From Rhodocollybia butyracea (lineage: Eukaryota > Basidiomycota > Agaricomycetes > Agaricales > Omphalotaceae), in NCBI GenBank assembly GCA_015501585.1, contig JADNRY010000057.1:1-64000 (forward strand): DNA of 64,000 bases, given 5' to 3'. Made by a program: the position numbers and the translations under genes. The stretch's first letter is position 1; the number at the start of each line of letters is the position of its first letter. Below, in pieces: positions 53,860 through 64,000 of this stretch. Under the pieces are notes generated by a model. That model was given only the letters and a program-made list of their open reading frames with translations, did no database searches and was not told where the DNA came from.

Positions 53860-54356
53860 CTCCCTTTGAAAACACCCAACTGTATACATAAAATTTCGAT
53901 AAAGCTGAATTTGGACGAATCAGAGCGTCATGGCCTGGATCAGTGAGTAGCTTGTTTTGATGTATCGTGTCATCTCGATGCTAATTCGTTTATTATCATT
54001 CTAGTCCCCAGCAGATTTCAGTATAAGTATTCTTAATCCAGACTGCTGCGCGTTTCGCAGGCTCACTCGCCGCTCCACCAGCCCCAGCCTTGACACACGT
54101 CAAGTTCGCTCGAATACGCGTCGTTGACACCGGCGTTATCTCGCACACGTCTGGTCTACTTGAAGTTCGCCCTGTTTCCTTCATTGTTACCGTCGAGCCG
54201 CTCTACCTGGGGTTAATCCCTGCTTCCTTAATACCGTTCTTATGGACTTTAATCCCGGTCGTGCTCGTAGCGGCATTGATGGTCCCTCATATTCACGCAT
54301 ACCTACAACAAGTCGCCGAACGGGCAAAGAGGGAAAAGGTTAGGAAAAAGGATTAG
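53860..54356 (+). pseudogene. Truncated copy of the Pga1-like gene
   Basis: Matches 43888-44410, from the middle of exon 2 (acacccaact) to the TAG. Exon 4 is open and nearly identical (TM segment PFLWTLIPVVLVAALMVPHI), but exon 1 with its signal peptide is missing, exon 2 has a deletion before the GGATCAgtgagt donor, and unrelated peptidase-like sequence replaces the 5' end. Confidence 0.85.
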
Positions 54357-54385
54357 ATTCCGTCCGTACTACATGAATAATTATA

Positions 54386-57206
54386 TCAAGTCCATGAGAA
54401 ACCTGTCTGAATATGTGGTGTGAAGATCGGTAGTGGATGTGCCTATGAAGATATTTCAGTTAAAGCTCAGTGCAAAGCTCAAGAAGATAAACGAACCTCG
54501 GTGTTGAAGACATATTCTAATTGCAAAACATGTGAGCCAAAAAACACAGGCGAGGTAGTCTAACACTTACTATCCAACGGTAACACACTTGCATCGTCAA
54601 ACAGCAAGTACAGATACTTCAAAGTTTCACTCTGAGAAAGCCATAAGTCATAGATACCCCGACAGAGCGCAGGTGCTTACCATCAAAAACGTCTCCATCT
54701 TATCTTCCTTCCTCGACGGCACCTCATCCACATTCATGATGCTCGCGTATCCCCCGGTTTCAACTTTACAATGTGTCTCGATCGATTGGAAGATTTGCCA
54801 TCCCCATTGGCGGTAACGGATGTCTCCGGTAAGGCGATAGGCTATGAAGAGGGATTCGACAGTTTCCGGCCTGTGAAAGGGAGGCGGGGAAGTCGTCAGG
54901 TGGGTCAAAGAGGGAAGGTAAACGAAGGAACGTACCGAAGAATGTACCTTGCATCGTACGGAGCTTCTTCGCCTGGGCTACATGAACTGTTAGTCGCTGG
55001 TACTCGAAGCGTTGGAATGCGTCTACTGACCTCGCGCCTTTGATATACCAGTCAGATGGAACGCCCGACTTGTGGAACATGGCCATTGAACCATCCGAGG
55101 GGATACGGAAGTAAGCGATTTCTGGAGAGAGGCCGCTACAAAAGAGTCGTCAGGTCGGCACCATCACACGAATCGAGTAGCGAGAAGAGAAAGAAAGAAG
55201 GAAAGAAAGCGGAACGCACGTCAAGGTATCATGCGTATCAACACAAGTTCTAATCAATTCAGTACCGGTATGCCAATCTCTTTCACCATTCTCCAGAAAC
55301 TCTGCCTGTTGAGGAGGAATTGACACGGATGAAGAGGCGCCGGTGATGGTCGCGCCGAGCATGAGGGACCCGCCAAAGAAGCAGACTAGATGGTCTTGTT
55401 TTGGAACTTTGCGCCATGAGCTAGATAGAATGTTGTTACTACGCATGAGGAAGAGGAGAGCACTGATACTTACATTCGACCGTCTTCGTGCTGCTCCGGA
55501 AGGAGTTCCGAGGTATAGGTCATCCTTGTATAAGGACTATGGGAAATAAGGTGCTGTTGTACGGAGGCCATCGCAGCGTCGTACATCTGCATTCCACGAA
55601 AAATATGAGCGACATATAATCTTTCAAAGGATCGTCTCTACCTGCCGGTATACATCTTCTGTTTGATTCTGAGGTCATCGAGTATGAGCGACGATTGAAA
55701 GGAGACAAGTTTTCAACAGAACTCACGGTTTGGATATACTGCTTCCTAAGGCCGACAAAGTGAGTTCGATGTCAAAGCTTGAACGTAGGTACTCACAATA
55801 AATACTCATAATACGAATCCCCACGCGATCCTAAACGGATGGCGGATGGGAAAAACTGGCCAGTCTCTACACTAGAAGACGGTAAGCCAGACACTTCAAG
55901 AAACGGGTAGCAAGTAAGGACGTACTGCATAAAGATCGAGGCAAGGGCGTGAGGCCGCCGGTTCTCTTTGATCGTTTGCATAACCTAGGAGTGACGACAG
56001 CCATCGTGTCAGTTTACGGTCATTCTTCAGCAGAGACAGGCATACCCTCTCAACGGTCTCCCAATACACATCCGCACCCGTCAAGTAACTCAGGTACCGG
56101 AACTCTAGTTGTAACGTCGAGACTTCCGCTGTACTAACAAGGTATGGTATATCGAGATCGGGGATCCCGACCTTCTTCCCTAAGTGCTAGACATTAGGGA
56201 TATTAGGGAGATAGACCAAGCGTTCTTACCGAGATTGATACTGGGTAGAGGTAGACCTGAGGGAGTGTCGAATGCCGGTAAGATTCTGTCGGCCAGTTCG
56301 ATAGCACGGTCAAGGTAGATTTTATCGTGCCCGCTGAGCTCGTATGCCGAGAGAAGACCCCCGAGAACGCGTATTGTTGTCTGAATAGCGTGTAAATAAG
56401 ACTCCATGAGCATAAGAACGACAAAGAAGCTCGCCTCGAACGTGTTGAAACTCGCATCCTGATCAAAGGACAGTTTCGTTGCAACCCATTCCCTGGCCCG
56501 TGCATAGTCGTCATGCAAACCCATAATTAACATAGAATCGATAGAGTCGATGACTGTGTATCCGATGCCTCCTGCGTCCGTTAAGTTCGTGCCTTTCTGG
56601 CTTATAGGATGATATTCATCGTCTCCCATTGCGTCTCTTTCTGTAGTCGCGGAAGTTATAAGACAAACTAGATATGTTCGAAAGTAAACGCACCATAAGC
56701 GCGCCACGCATGCTATAACGGAGGTAAATATCACTGAAGCACAAGAGCGTCTTCAGTACTTACCTTGAAAGCTTCCACCACAGCTTCCTTCTTTTTTACG
56801 TCGGCAGTAAAAGTCTCTGGGGCTGAAGGCCGCCATTCATCCGTAGTACCAATCCAGAAGCTGGCTATATCCGTAAGTGTTGATGGATTCTAAACTCGAC
56901 AAATTATCTGTAAACGATAGGAGTTTTTGAAGCATGAACACCCACGACATAGATGAAGATTCCGAAGGATAACAGTAATGGTATCCAAAGGATTTTGAGG
57001 TACTGGAGTAATGCTGCGCTGTCAATGTCGAATTCCGGTTCGTTCACATTGCTGCTGGCCTATGAAGTCTCTCTCGGGAGTTTGCTATCTCGGGAAAGAA
57101 GAGGACATACAGTGTTTCTGGAATCTTTGGAATCTTTGGAGTCTTGAGGTTCCTCTTCCTTTTGTTTGGTGCTAATCTTTCGTTTCTTGAGCCCCTCCTC
57201 AGACAT
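54386..57206 (-). CDS. GH47 mannosyl-oligosaccharide alpha-1,2-mannosidase
   Basis: Multi-exon gene from ATG 57206 to TGA 54386. The N-terminus is basic and acidic (MSEEGLKKRKISTKQKEEEP), followed by one type II transmembrane anchor (ILWIPLLLSFGIFIYVVG). Family blocks follow: EAVVEAFKHAWRAYERDAMG, DEYHPISQKGTNLTDAGG, IGYTVIDSIDSMLIMGL, ASFNTFE, IRVLGGLLSAYELSGHDKIY, HTGTELIRTCVDTHDT, RPETVESLFIAYRLTG, METFLMSETLKYLYLLFDD, KYVFNTEAHPLPIF. Class I enzymes are calcium-dependent, trim mannose from N-glycans in the ER or Golgi and act in glycoprotein quality control. The catalytic acidic residues in these blocks (E in FNTFE-type, RPE, ETF, NTEAH) are present. Its 3' end is duplicated at 44440-45349. 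Confidence 0.87.
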
Positions 57207-58012
57207 GGTCGACGTGGGAGATGAGTGATTGACGCTGGCGAGCGGACCGGCAACGTGGCATGAGAATGTGTACCAGATGTGATTCCCACCAGGTGTAACA
57301 TCTTGTCATCTGCGACTGCATTCACATATCGGCGGTGCTCCAGAGTCCTCGATAGTGGGAGTATTGAACGAAATAGTACAATTTCTGTTGGCCAAGGTAC
57401 ACCAGCAGCATTGTGGCCACCAATCTTCTTCAATAAAATCTGCATTGAAAGAATGCCTAGTAGAGTCAGAAAGCCGGTGAGATCTACACACGGCCCTCCG
57501 TTGTACGAATCCTTGCGAAAAATGCGCGATACCAGAGAATCTTGATTTGCTCCTCTCGGACAAAGTTAACATTCATCGCAGAATTTTTTGGGTGGTGGGC
57601 CTCGATTTTTAGATTACCTCTGGGGATAACTTCTGGCGTCCGGATACAGATTGAACGCATTCTAATAATAATAATAATAAAAGGAGAGGTTAGAATTTAT
57701 CACAAGGTAGGGTGCAAGGGAGGTTCACTGGATGCGAGCAACCCAATTGGGCAACAAGGCGATATCTAAGATACTCATAGCTGAAGTTAAACGGTGAACC
57801 GGATGCACTAGTACATCCTTTGATGCGAGAAGAATACAGAGTAATTGAGGGTAATTGAGCAAAATCTTTGCCCCTTCAGTGGCTTTCACGATAAAATTGG
57901 GCTTGATTTCATTGAAGAGCCGAGAAATGCTTGCGCTTCGTCCATTGGAACGTCATAGTATATAAAAAGGTTTGATTTACTTACAGAGAAAATGCATACA
58001 TACATGTTTTGA
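57207..58012. other. GH47 promoter and SDR 3' flank
   Basis: No gene supported. Short frames overlap on both strands at 57279-57572 without family features. A small (taa)n run lies at 57663-57680. Confidence 0.5.
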
Positions 58013-59508
58013 TCATCGCGCATTCGCATTCTTGAAGGCTTCTCCCAACGCAGACTCCTTTAAACTCAACTCGATCTCCTTTGGCAAGCTTTCATGAAAA
58101 CTTTCCCCAGGTTCAGCCTCTGTGTGCTTTGCACTCCATCCCAACTCCGTGATTAATCGGTCAGAGCGACAGAAATGATTGGAGCTCATTACATCGGCCC
58201 CTGCGTAGTGTATCATCAAAAATTGGAATTCGAAGTGAGTTACCATACGAAGATATTTTGAGATGGAATGCTTACAAGGACCGAGTGGTTCCAGAACTTG
58301 CGCCGAGAACGGGATAGGCCTGGCTGTGGATTCTGAGACGAGTCCTTGATCCAAGAACACCTAGATCGTGCCATCATTAGATATAAGCAGCGTGGACGAA
58401 TACTGGAAAACCAGATAACTCACATCTCCGATGATTTCGCATACACTTAGCATGGAAGTCATGTACTTTGATACAACAGGATCTGTGAATGGCGTAGAAG
58501 GTCAAGTAAGTAAGTATGTGTAACTTGGGCTGTGTAGTAATACCTGGGGTTACTCACAAAATCCATTAATACCTTCACCGATGCTCTTCCCTTGTAAAGC
58601 TCCAATGAGTACCGCAGAAACCGCATTCGCAACATCTTTGACGTGAATACAGCCAACGACGTTCCGACCAGGGCCAATGGTTCCTGCGGAGATCAGGTTA
58701 GTTACTAGTAGTAGAGACAGCCTGTTAATTTTATGGCACTACGGAAGAATTACACACCTACATGGCCTGCCTGAGAGGCAAGGCCGAGATATAACCGGAG
58801 AGGAACGGTGACCTTTTGGATACCTGGCCCAATACCTATGGTAGTACAGTAGACACTGCTTAGCACTTTCAATCTGTTATAGATATTCACTCATACCATA
58901 GATAAACCCAGGCAGCAGAATCATAGTTCTCACTGATGGGCTCGTCTTGTTCGCTTGAACGATAGCTTCACAAGCACCTTTGAACAGCTGGCCTTCGAAT
59001 TCTGTACTCTCCAAGATGTCATCAGTGAACTCGGTGCCGGTCCAGATATGTTGGGGCACGATAAGTTCCCCGGAAGAGGCATATGATATGAGACTAGTTC
59101 CAGCCATGTGGATGTAGATTGGCGCCTGGGGGGAACTGGTCGCGCGGATTTTGAGACCTCGGAGAGTAGCTTGAGTATTATTTGTGGATTAGTAAGCACT
59201 GGAACTTCTTCTCGCCAAAACTTACCATTTACGCTATTCATATGCTGCGCAACGGCAACGTTGATCACTATATCTGCCTTCTTCGCCTCTGCTTCAATCA
59301 CACCGATATCATCCAAGCTGCCCTCTATTACTTCGAGCTTCGGATGCAACAACTGCAAATGCGCGATTTTGCTGGATGAGAGATTTCTCGCTAGCGCACG
59401 GACAGACAGCGAGGAAAATTCTACGCCGAGTGAGAGTAAAACTTGGCCCCCAACATACCCTGTGGCTCCAAGGAGGAATATAGATTTAGAGTGGCTGGAG
59501 GTTGACAT
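58013..59508 (-). CDS. Extended short-chain dehydrogenase (NAD(P)-dependent epimerase-like)
   Basis: Five or six exons from ATG 59508 to TGA 58013. The Rossmann motif is FLLGATGYVGGQVLLSLG at residues 10-27. Then come VRALARNLSS, LEVIEGSLDDIGVIEAEAKK, ADIVINVA, IYIHMAGTSLISYASSGE, MILLPGFIYG, IGPGIQKVTVPLRLYLGLA, RNVVGCIHVKDVANAVSAVL and the C-terminal RLITELGWSAKHTEAEPGES. This matches the atypical extended SDR group, with NAD(P)H-linked reductase or epimerase activity on an unknown small molecule. A classical YxxxK is not obvious, which is common in atypical NmrA-like members. Introns 59167-59225 and 58843-58896 (approximate) have normal borders. The gene looks intact. Confidence 0.8.
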
Positions 59509-61040
59509 TCTTCAATATGGAGGTTAGCTGGGGAGCGGTCCAGCAGAATTGCGCCCATACTCTATATGAACCATTAGTGTGGAGACCACTTCCTTTTATA
59601 GATTGGGCATCAAATGAGCTTTGGCTACATGGAGCACACCAGAGTTCTATAGCCGATGAGGCGATGCATGAACAACCTATGTCCCAAGAAAATTTTATGG
59701 ACAATAGATTGGAGCATGAGAAACACAAATCTGCGCTATAGCGTGTAGTTTATCCGAACGTCAGAGCCAGATCTTCCGGGGTCTCGAGTATCGTTTTGGT
59801 TCCAACATACACCTCGATTCGCAGAGGGAAGAATGTGCAAAACCAAAAATAGAACTCGAGGTCGTCTTGTAGCAGTGATGATGTACTCTAGTCACTGGGA
59901 GATTCAAAGCAGATTTGTCTCCTTCGATCGGTATGGCGGGTTGCAAGGCGGGTTGTCAATGCATTGGCTCCTTGGATTGGAGTCCGGCACTTGTGCATTA
60001 TCACCATAAAAAGCTGTACAACTCAATTTTGAGTGTCTTACACCGTGCATTGCGGCGAACAGCGAAGATACGAACGGAGAAACTGACCATGCGAATTGAA
60101 TACGAATGTCTTGCGGCGCTCTTCGGCCATCTCATCAACTGCAGTTTTAAACGAGTGATTGAAACTGCTTCTCTGTCGCAGACTTGAGGTCTCCAGCGTA
60201 TATCATGTGTTGCAAACATACCCTCTTCCGTGCCTGTACTGATAATCGTGTACGTGTTTGGGAGGTGAACAGAGGCGAGATATCTATCATATCCGTCTGC
60301 GAGTTATTGCTATAGAATTACCTTGTAGTCTTCAGGAACACTTGTAAAGCAAGGTCCTCAGGCTCAAGAAATTGGCATTTACCGGTCGGTATGTTGCGGC
60401 TGAATTTCGTGCAGGATAAAAATTTACTCCTGCCTTTATCTGTATCTGGCGAAGGCAGTTCGAGCCTGGGCATTGGAGGGAGGCATCACTGGGTGCAGTC
60501 AATGATGAAGGAAATTTACGCCACCGATTAGCTCATAGATCTTGTCTCGAATGTTTCCGCGAAGTTTAAATATTAGGGTCTTCGAAGAGCCTCGAAACTT
60601 GCACCCGCCAAGTAGAGCACTTAGCGATCACCAAAGGCCTAATAACATCCCTCTCATGATTTCCCTCCCTTCCTTAGCGCTCAGCCTCGACGATCGAGTC
60701 TCACAGCGATAAACCTAAGAATCCTGCGTCGGTTCCTCAACCCTCTGTACTAGCTTAATCTCCTAATTTCGCGTTTTTCTTCGCCTTCCCTTTTCCTTTC
60801 TTTAAAGGCCATGTATAGGTATCCATTTATCAATCTGACCATCGGTGAGTGAAGCTGTGGTGAAGGAGGGTGGATTACTTACTAGCTCGTAGATTTTTGT
60901 AATTTCTCAAAACTCAATCAACATCTCGTTCCGCGTGAATTTGGTGTGTTAAATGAGTTCAGCTATGAACGCGGCTTGCAGCCAGCACCAGTTTTGGTAG
61001 GCAGAGCCTTCGAGCTCATTAGTAGGAGTTCCTTTTTTGT
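59509..61040. other. Intergenic, no supported gene
   Basis: About 1.5 kb. Several open frames of 60-90 codons overlap on both strands with no domain features. 60540-60900 is pyrimidine-rich. Nothing else seen. Confidence 0.45.
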
Positions 61041-62292
61041 CCAAAGAAACTTCTCTAGTGGAGTCTTATCGCAAGATTGATGTTTGGTACGTGCGTTATG
61101 AAATCAAGCTCACTCGCAACCTCAGTAGAGAGAGATGCTTGCGCGCGCTCAAGAACGATGTGAGACGAAAATAAAGACATGGATATATTTTCAAAAGGTA
61201 CATGGCTGATCTGGTGGAGAAGAGACAGCCGAAGCGGGGCGCTTGGTGGAAGAAAACGCCATGTCAAGGCGTTAGAGCTGTACCTGGGACAACATAGAGA
61301 GAAAATCGATATTTGGGAAAACAGACAGTAAATCTAATCACTCACCAAGCCAATAGGCTGATATGGAGCTGGAGCTTCTCTATGACCTGAGCGCTTGAGC
61401 ATCGAGGTCGCCCAACGGGACGCTTCGGACCTGCCTCGTCGTGTGGTACGTATTGCAGTACATATGCTGAGCGTTTGGGTCGTCCTGGCTTGCGCTCAGG
61501 AGGTTCATTCCCGGTACTACTACCTTCATTACTAGAGCTAAAACACAATTTGAGTGTCTGCATTGGCAGAAAAGTTTCAAGTTGAGTTTGGCATTGTGAG
61601 AAACAAAGATACATATTAGCTGAGCATAAAGTAGAGCAAGAGCAAGATACATAAGTGGTGGATGAACGTTGTTCTTCGAACGTGAACGCGAAGGATTCAC
61701 GTGGTGTGACGTCATGCCGAAAGAAAACCCGAGACAAGTGTTTTTCCCACCTACCACATCTACTCTAAGTTACCTTTAACTCTAACCGCGTCGTTCCTTC
61801 CTCTGCAGTGTTGCTTCATCGAGGCGTGTGTCGGCGTATCTAAGAAATTTGACTCCTGACGCGTGGCGACTCGGTCGCGTCCCCCCTACTACGTCGCTGG
61901 TCTCTCCCACCGGCACTCTCGTCTCCCCTAGTAATGCTGCCGGGGCTGCAACTATCATCAAGGCCATCACCGAAGAAATGAGTCGATCATCCGACTGTCC
62001 GTACGCCTTCACCGATTTCTTCGGATTCGGCACCCCATGCGTTTTCAAGACCGGACCTTCGTGGCCCATCCCCTTAGGTCCTGAGTCGCAGAAGATCGTC
62101 CGCGCCGCCAGCCCCATCCACTCCCATCCCACTGTTCTAACCTGGCTCGAGACTGCGTGGGCCATCGTCGCCCGGCTCAATGAGCTCCAGGTCAACTGGA
62201 ATTCTATCAATCCTCCCGCATATGTGAATGCAGGTGAGGCGGCCTTGATTTGTGACTTTGTCATCAAAGGCAAGGCTCTCAGCTGTGCTTGA
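61041..62292. repeat. Duplicated unidentified fragment, copy 2
   Basis: Second copy of the sequence at 45350-46510, better preserved. On the minus strand 61342-61500 encodes GRPKRSAYVLQYVPHDEAGP, then KRPVGRPRC, which resembles AT-hook-like repeats. On the plus strand 61905-62292 encodes SPTGTLVSPSNAAGAATIIK, FGFGTPCVFKTGPSWPIPLG, LETAWAIVARLNELQVNWNS and GEAALICDFVIKG. The latter frame could be part of a real gene of unknown family; its 5' end near 61800 has stops in frame. Confidence 0.6.
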
Positions 62293-63049
62293 CGGTTAAG
62301 ACCCTCTCCAAGAGGACTGATGTAAGAGAGCCGGAGCTTGAGCAGGTATCAGTGTTGGTGTCGGTTGAGGGGTTATGATGGTGATTACTTATGGCGTACT
62401 AACATCAGCCTAGTTTAACGAACTCCTTACCACTCCGTCCGCTTGCCTACCAAAGCGAGACTAATTTCGATTCGATACCTGGAGGTAATAAGGAAGCTAG
62501 TCTTGGAAGCACCGCTAACTAAATATCTTCATCTCGTGGTATTTGCGACGTTGACTCTGCTTAACGTGTCTTACTTATTTCTCGAGCACGTCATTGGCTG
62601 GCCACCTGCTCTACTGATTGCCTTCGCTTCTACTATGCTCAGCTTTGTATATGCTGTAACGGGAAAACGGCTTTCTCATCGACTTGGACAGCGGTGATGC
62701 ATTTGGCTGTGTCAAGTGTATCAACCATCTCGCATTTGATGTACTTACTACCATTCTGGCTAGTTGCTGAATTAGGCTGTATTCAACTTTATCATCTTAG
62801 ATAATAGTTTTCATTACCGGCCTGGGACTATTGGAGCAGTGAGGTGCAGTCAGGACTTGTCAGAGAAAGACACGAGGCTGTATTAACTCCTTTGTGTCAA
62901 GAAGGCGTGCTTGACGCGATTGCTATCAAGGATGTTGTTAGTTGAGCTATCAGTGTCTCCGAGGAGCTCCGAGTCCTCGACGTACTCAGGTTTATAAATA
63001 CTCGGAGGTTTTGCTCGATCCCCATCATAGTCCAAGTTTATCTTCCTCG
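62293..63049 (+). other. Spacer with a small possible membrane-protein frame
   Basis: A plus-strand frame at 62443-62697 encodes 84 residues with two hydrophobic stretches (LHLVVFATLTLLNVSYLFLE and ALLIAFASTMLSFVYAV) and a basic end. It lacks supporting features and may be chance. The rest is the promoter side of the gene at 63050. Confidence 0.35.
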
Positions 63050-64000
63050 ATGAATGCACCACTCACTCAGTCTGAAGATGCGCTTCTTCATCATGATGGA
63101 CTCTTTATCCTCGGGTCTGTACCAGGTTTAATGGTCGAGACTTTCGCTTGGGGTACGTCCCATGATACAGAGAATGTAGTTATCAGGACTTACCCGGAAA
63201 ATTTGTTTTTAGCTTTCCATGTTGGTACGATGTTTTTCGCAGTATATGCTCTCAGGTACGCATGCTCTATACGCAAGGTCATTAGTCTCTGACTGTGTTC
63301 AGGCGCAAGGGTGCCTATCACTCTCGCCCCAAAACTGTATTAATGGTTATCGTGCTATTCATGTTTCTGGTATCGACCACCTTGTTTACACTCCACATAT
63401 ACCAGTTTGCAGTCCAAGTCAAAGGAATTTACGTCACGAGTATGGTTAAGGGTCAGTCTCTAACTGAAAAAGGCGCACCTTCAGCCGTCTTAAGTGACAA
63501 GGTAGATTTTGCAAGCGATATCCTTTTTGAATTTGAAGTTCGTCAATCTTTTTCTTCAATTAATCCGTATAGTCAACTTGATATCTATGGTGTTAGTTTT
63601 TGATTGGAGATGCGGTGGTTTTATGGAGGACTTGGGCAGTTTGGTCCCCTCATGGGTCCCCTACTAGTACGCATTCCATTGTCATTCTTCCTATTGTTTT
63701 GTGGATCTCATCGTTCGGTGTGTATACACTGAGCAACGCTGGCGGCACTGATGTTTATCTGATCATACTACTTGAAAGGGTGCCTTCTTGCTTGGGTTAT
63801 TACTCGCGTGACTCAGGCTATTGAGCCTTTGCACTGGTTAGACTTTAATTTCCGCAATGACGACCCTGAGTTTCTATTGCTCACAAATTACATTCTTTCC
63901 TTGGTTGTAAACGGGGTATCAACAATTCTAACAGGATACAAGGCATGGTGCGTGAACAAACCTTGAATACTTAGCTTTACTGAATTGTCACGTGGATAGG
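63050..64000 (+). CDS. Multi-pass membrane protein (partial at right edge)
   Basis: Starts MNAPLTQSEDALLHHDG. Introns 63256-63302, 63538-63596 and 63718-63778 have normal borders and keep frame. Hydrophobic helices include NLFLAFHVGTMFFAVYAL, VLMVIVLFMFLVSTTLFTL, LIGDAVVLWRTWAVW, HSIVILPIVLWISSFGCLL and LLLTNYILSLVVNGVSTIL. The IGDAxVLWRxW motif is shared by a large mushroom family of seven-helix proteins of unknown function. After GYKAW a donor, gtgcgtg (63949), opens what looks like a fourth intron ending ggatag at the window edge, so the gene most likely continues outside. A stop at 63964 would otherwise end it early. Confidence 0.75.

Noticed and set aside
1..64000. tRNA or rRNA genes
   Set aside because: I scanned for cloverleaf-like GGTTCRA/TRGC boxes and rRNA-like blocks and saw none that I could support. 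A dedicated tRNA scan would be needed to exclude them.

Overview
The window looks like an accessory, repeat-rich stretch of a mushroom-forming basidiomycete (Agaricomycetes). Genes carry many 45-76 bp GT-AG introns. The families present are typical of that group: expanded F-box/LRR proteins, an SRPK-like kinase, a NACHT-WD40 NLR, a KDZ transposon with a TET/JBP dioxygenase, and a tandem family of Cys-rich single-pass membrane proteins. All calls come from reading translations and comparing parts of the window with each other; no database search was possible.

Layout. 1-7.2 kb is a tandem segmental duplication in which each copy ends in a minus-strand F-box gene. The first copy is split by a 1.06 kb non-autonomous LTR element with a 5-bp TSD, and the second copy shows the empty site. 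A double-hairpin MITE sits just upstream of the first F-box gene. 7.4-8.8 kb is a six-exon SRPK-like kinase. 9,025-19,808 is an apparently intact 10.8 kb KDZ transposon with 276-bp TIRs and a perfect 8-bp TSD. It carries the transposase, a TET/JBP-type 2OG-Fe(II) dioxygenase, a protein with an RNase H1 N-terminal (viroplasmin-like) domain, and a nuclear-looking protein of unknown function. 20.1-22.1 kb holds two decayed housekeeping genes: a DASH-complex Ask1-like gene and a tRNA-dihydrouridine synthase 2-like gene. 22.3-23.8 kb is a further F-box/LRR-like gene. 25.7-26.8 kb encodes a small secreted protein with protein-kinase hallmarks. 27.1-28.3 kb is a 1.2 kb TIR element without a transposase.

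29.1-43.1 kb is an array of six full-length and one truncated minus-strand genes for type I membrane proteins. The truncated one is interrupted by a gag-only Copia element with identical LTRs. Between the C-F copies lie plus-strand relics of a second gene. Its only intact copy (43.6-44.4 kb, a small ER-type membrane protein resembling Pga1) closes the array, so the duplicated unit was a two-gene unit. 43.9-45.35 kb and 53.86-55.3 kb are a second duplication: the left copy has the intact Pga1-like gene and a truncated GH47 mannosidase, the right copy the reverse. Between them lie scrambled fragments, a 158-bp hAT-type MITE and a NACHT-WD40 gene whose NTPase and 15-repeat halves are separated by a one-base frame change. 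The right end holds the GH47 gene, an extended SDR gene, a second copy of an unidentified duplicated fragment, and a multi-TM gene running off the edge.

Overall the region reads as an evolutionary hot spot. Signalling and recognition-type genes are duplicated and diversified, housekeeping copies decay, and at least five separate mobile elements have inserted.
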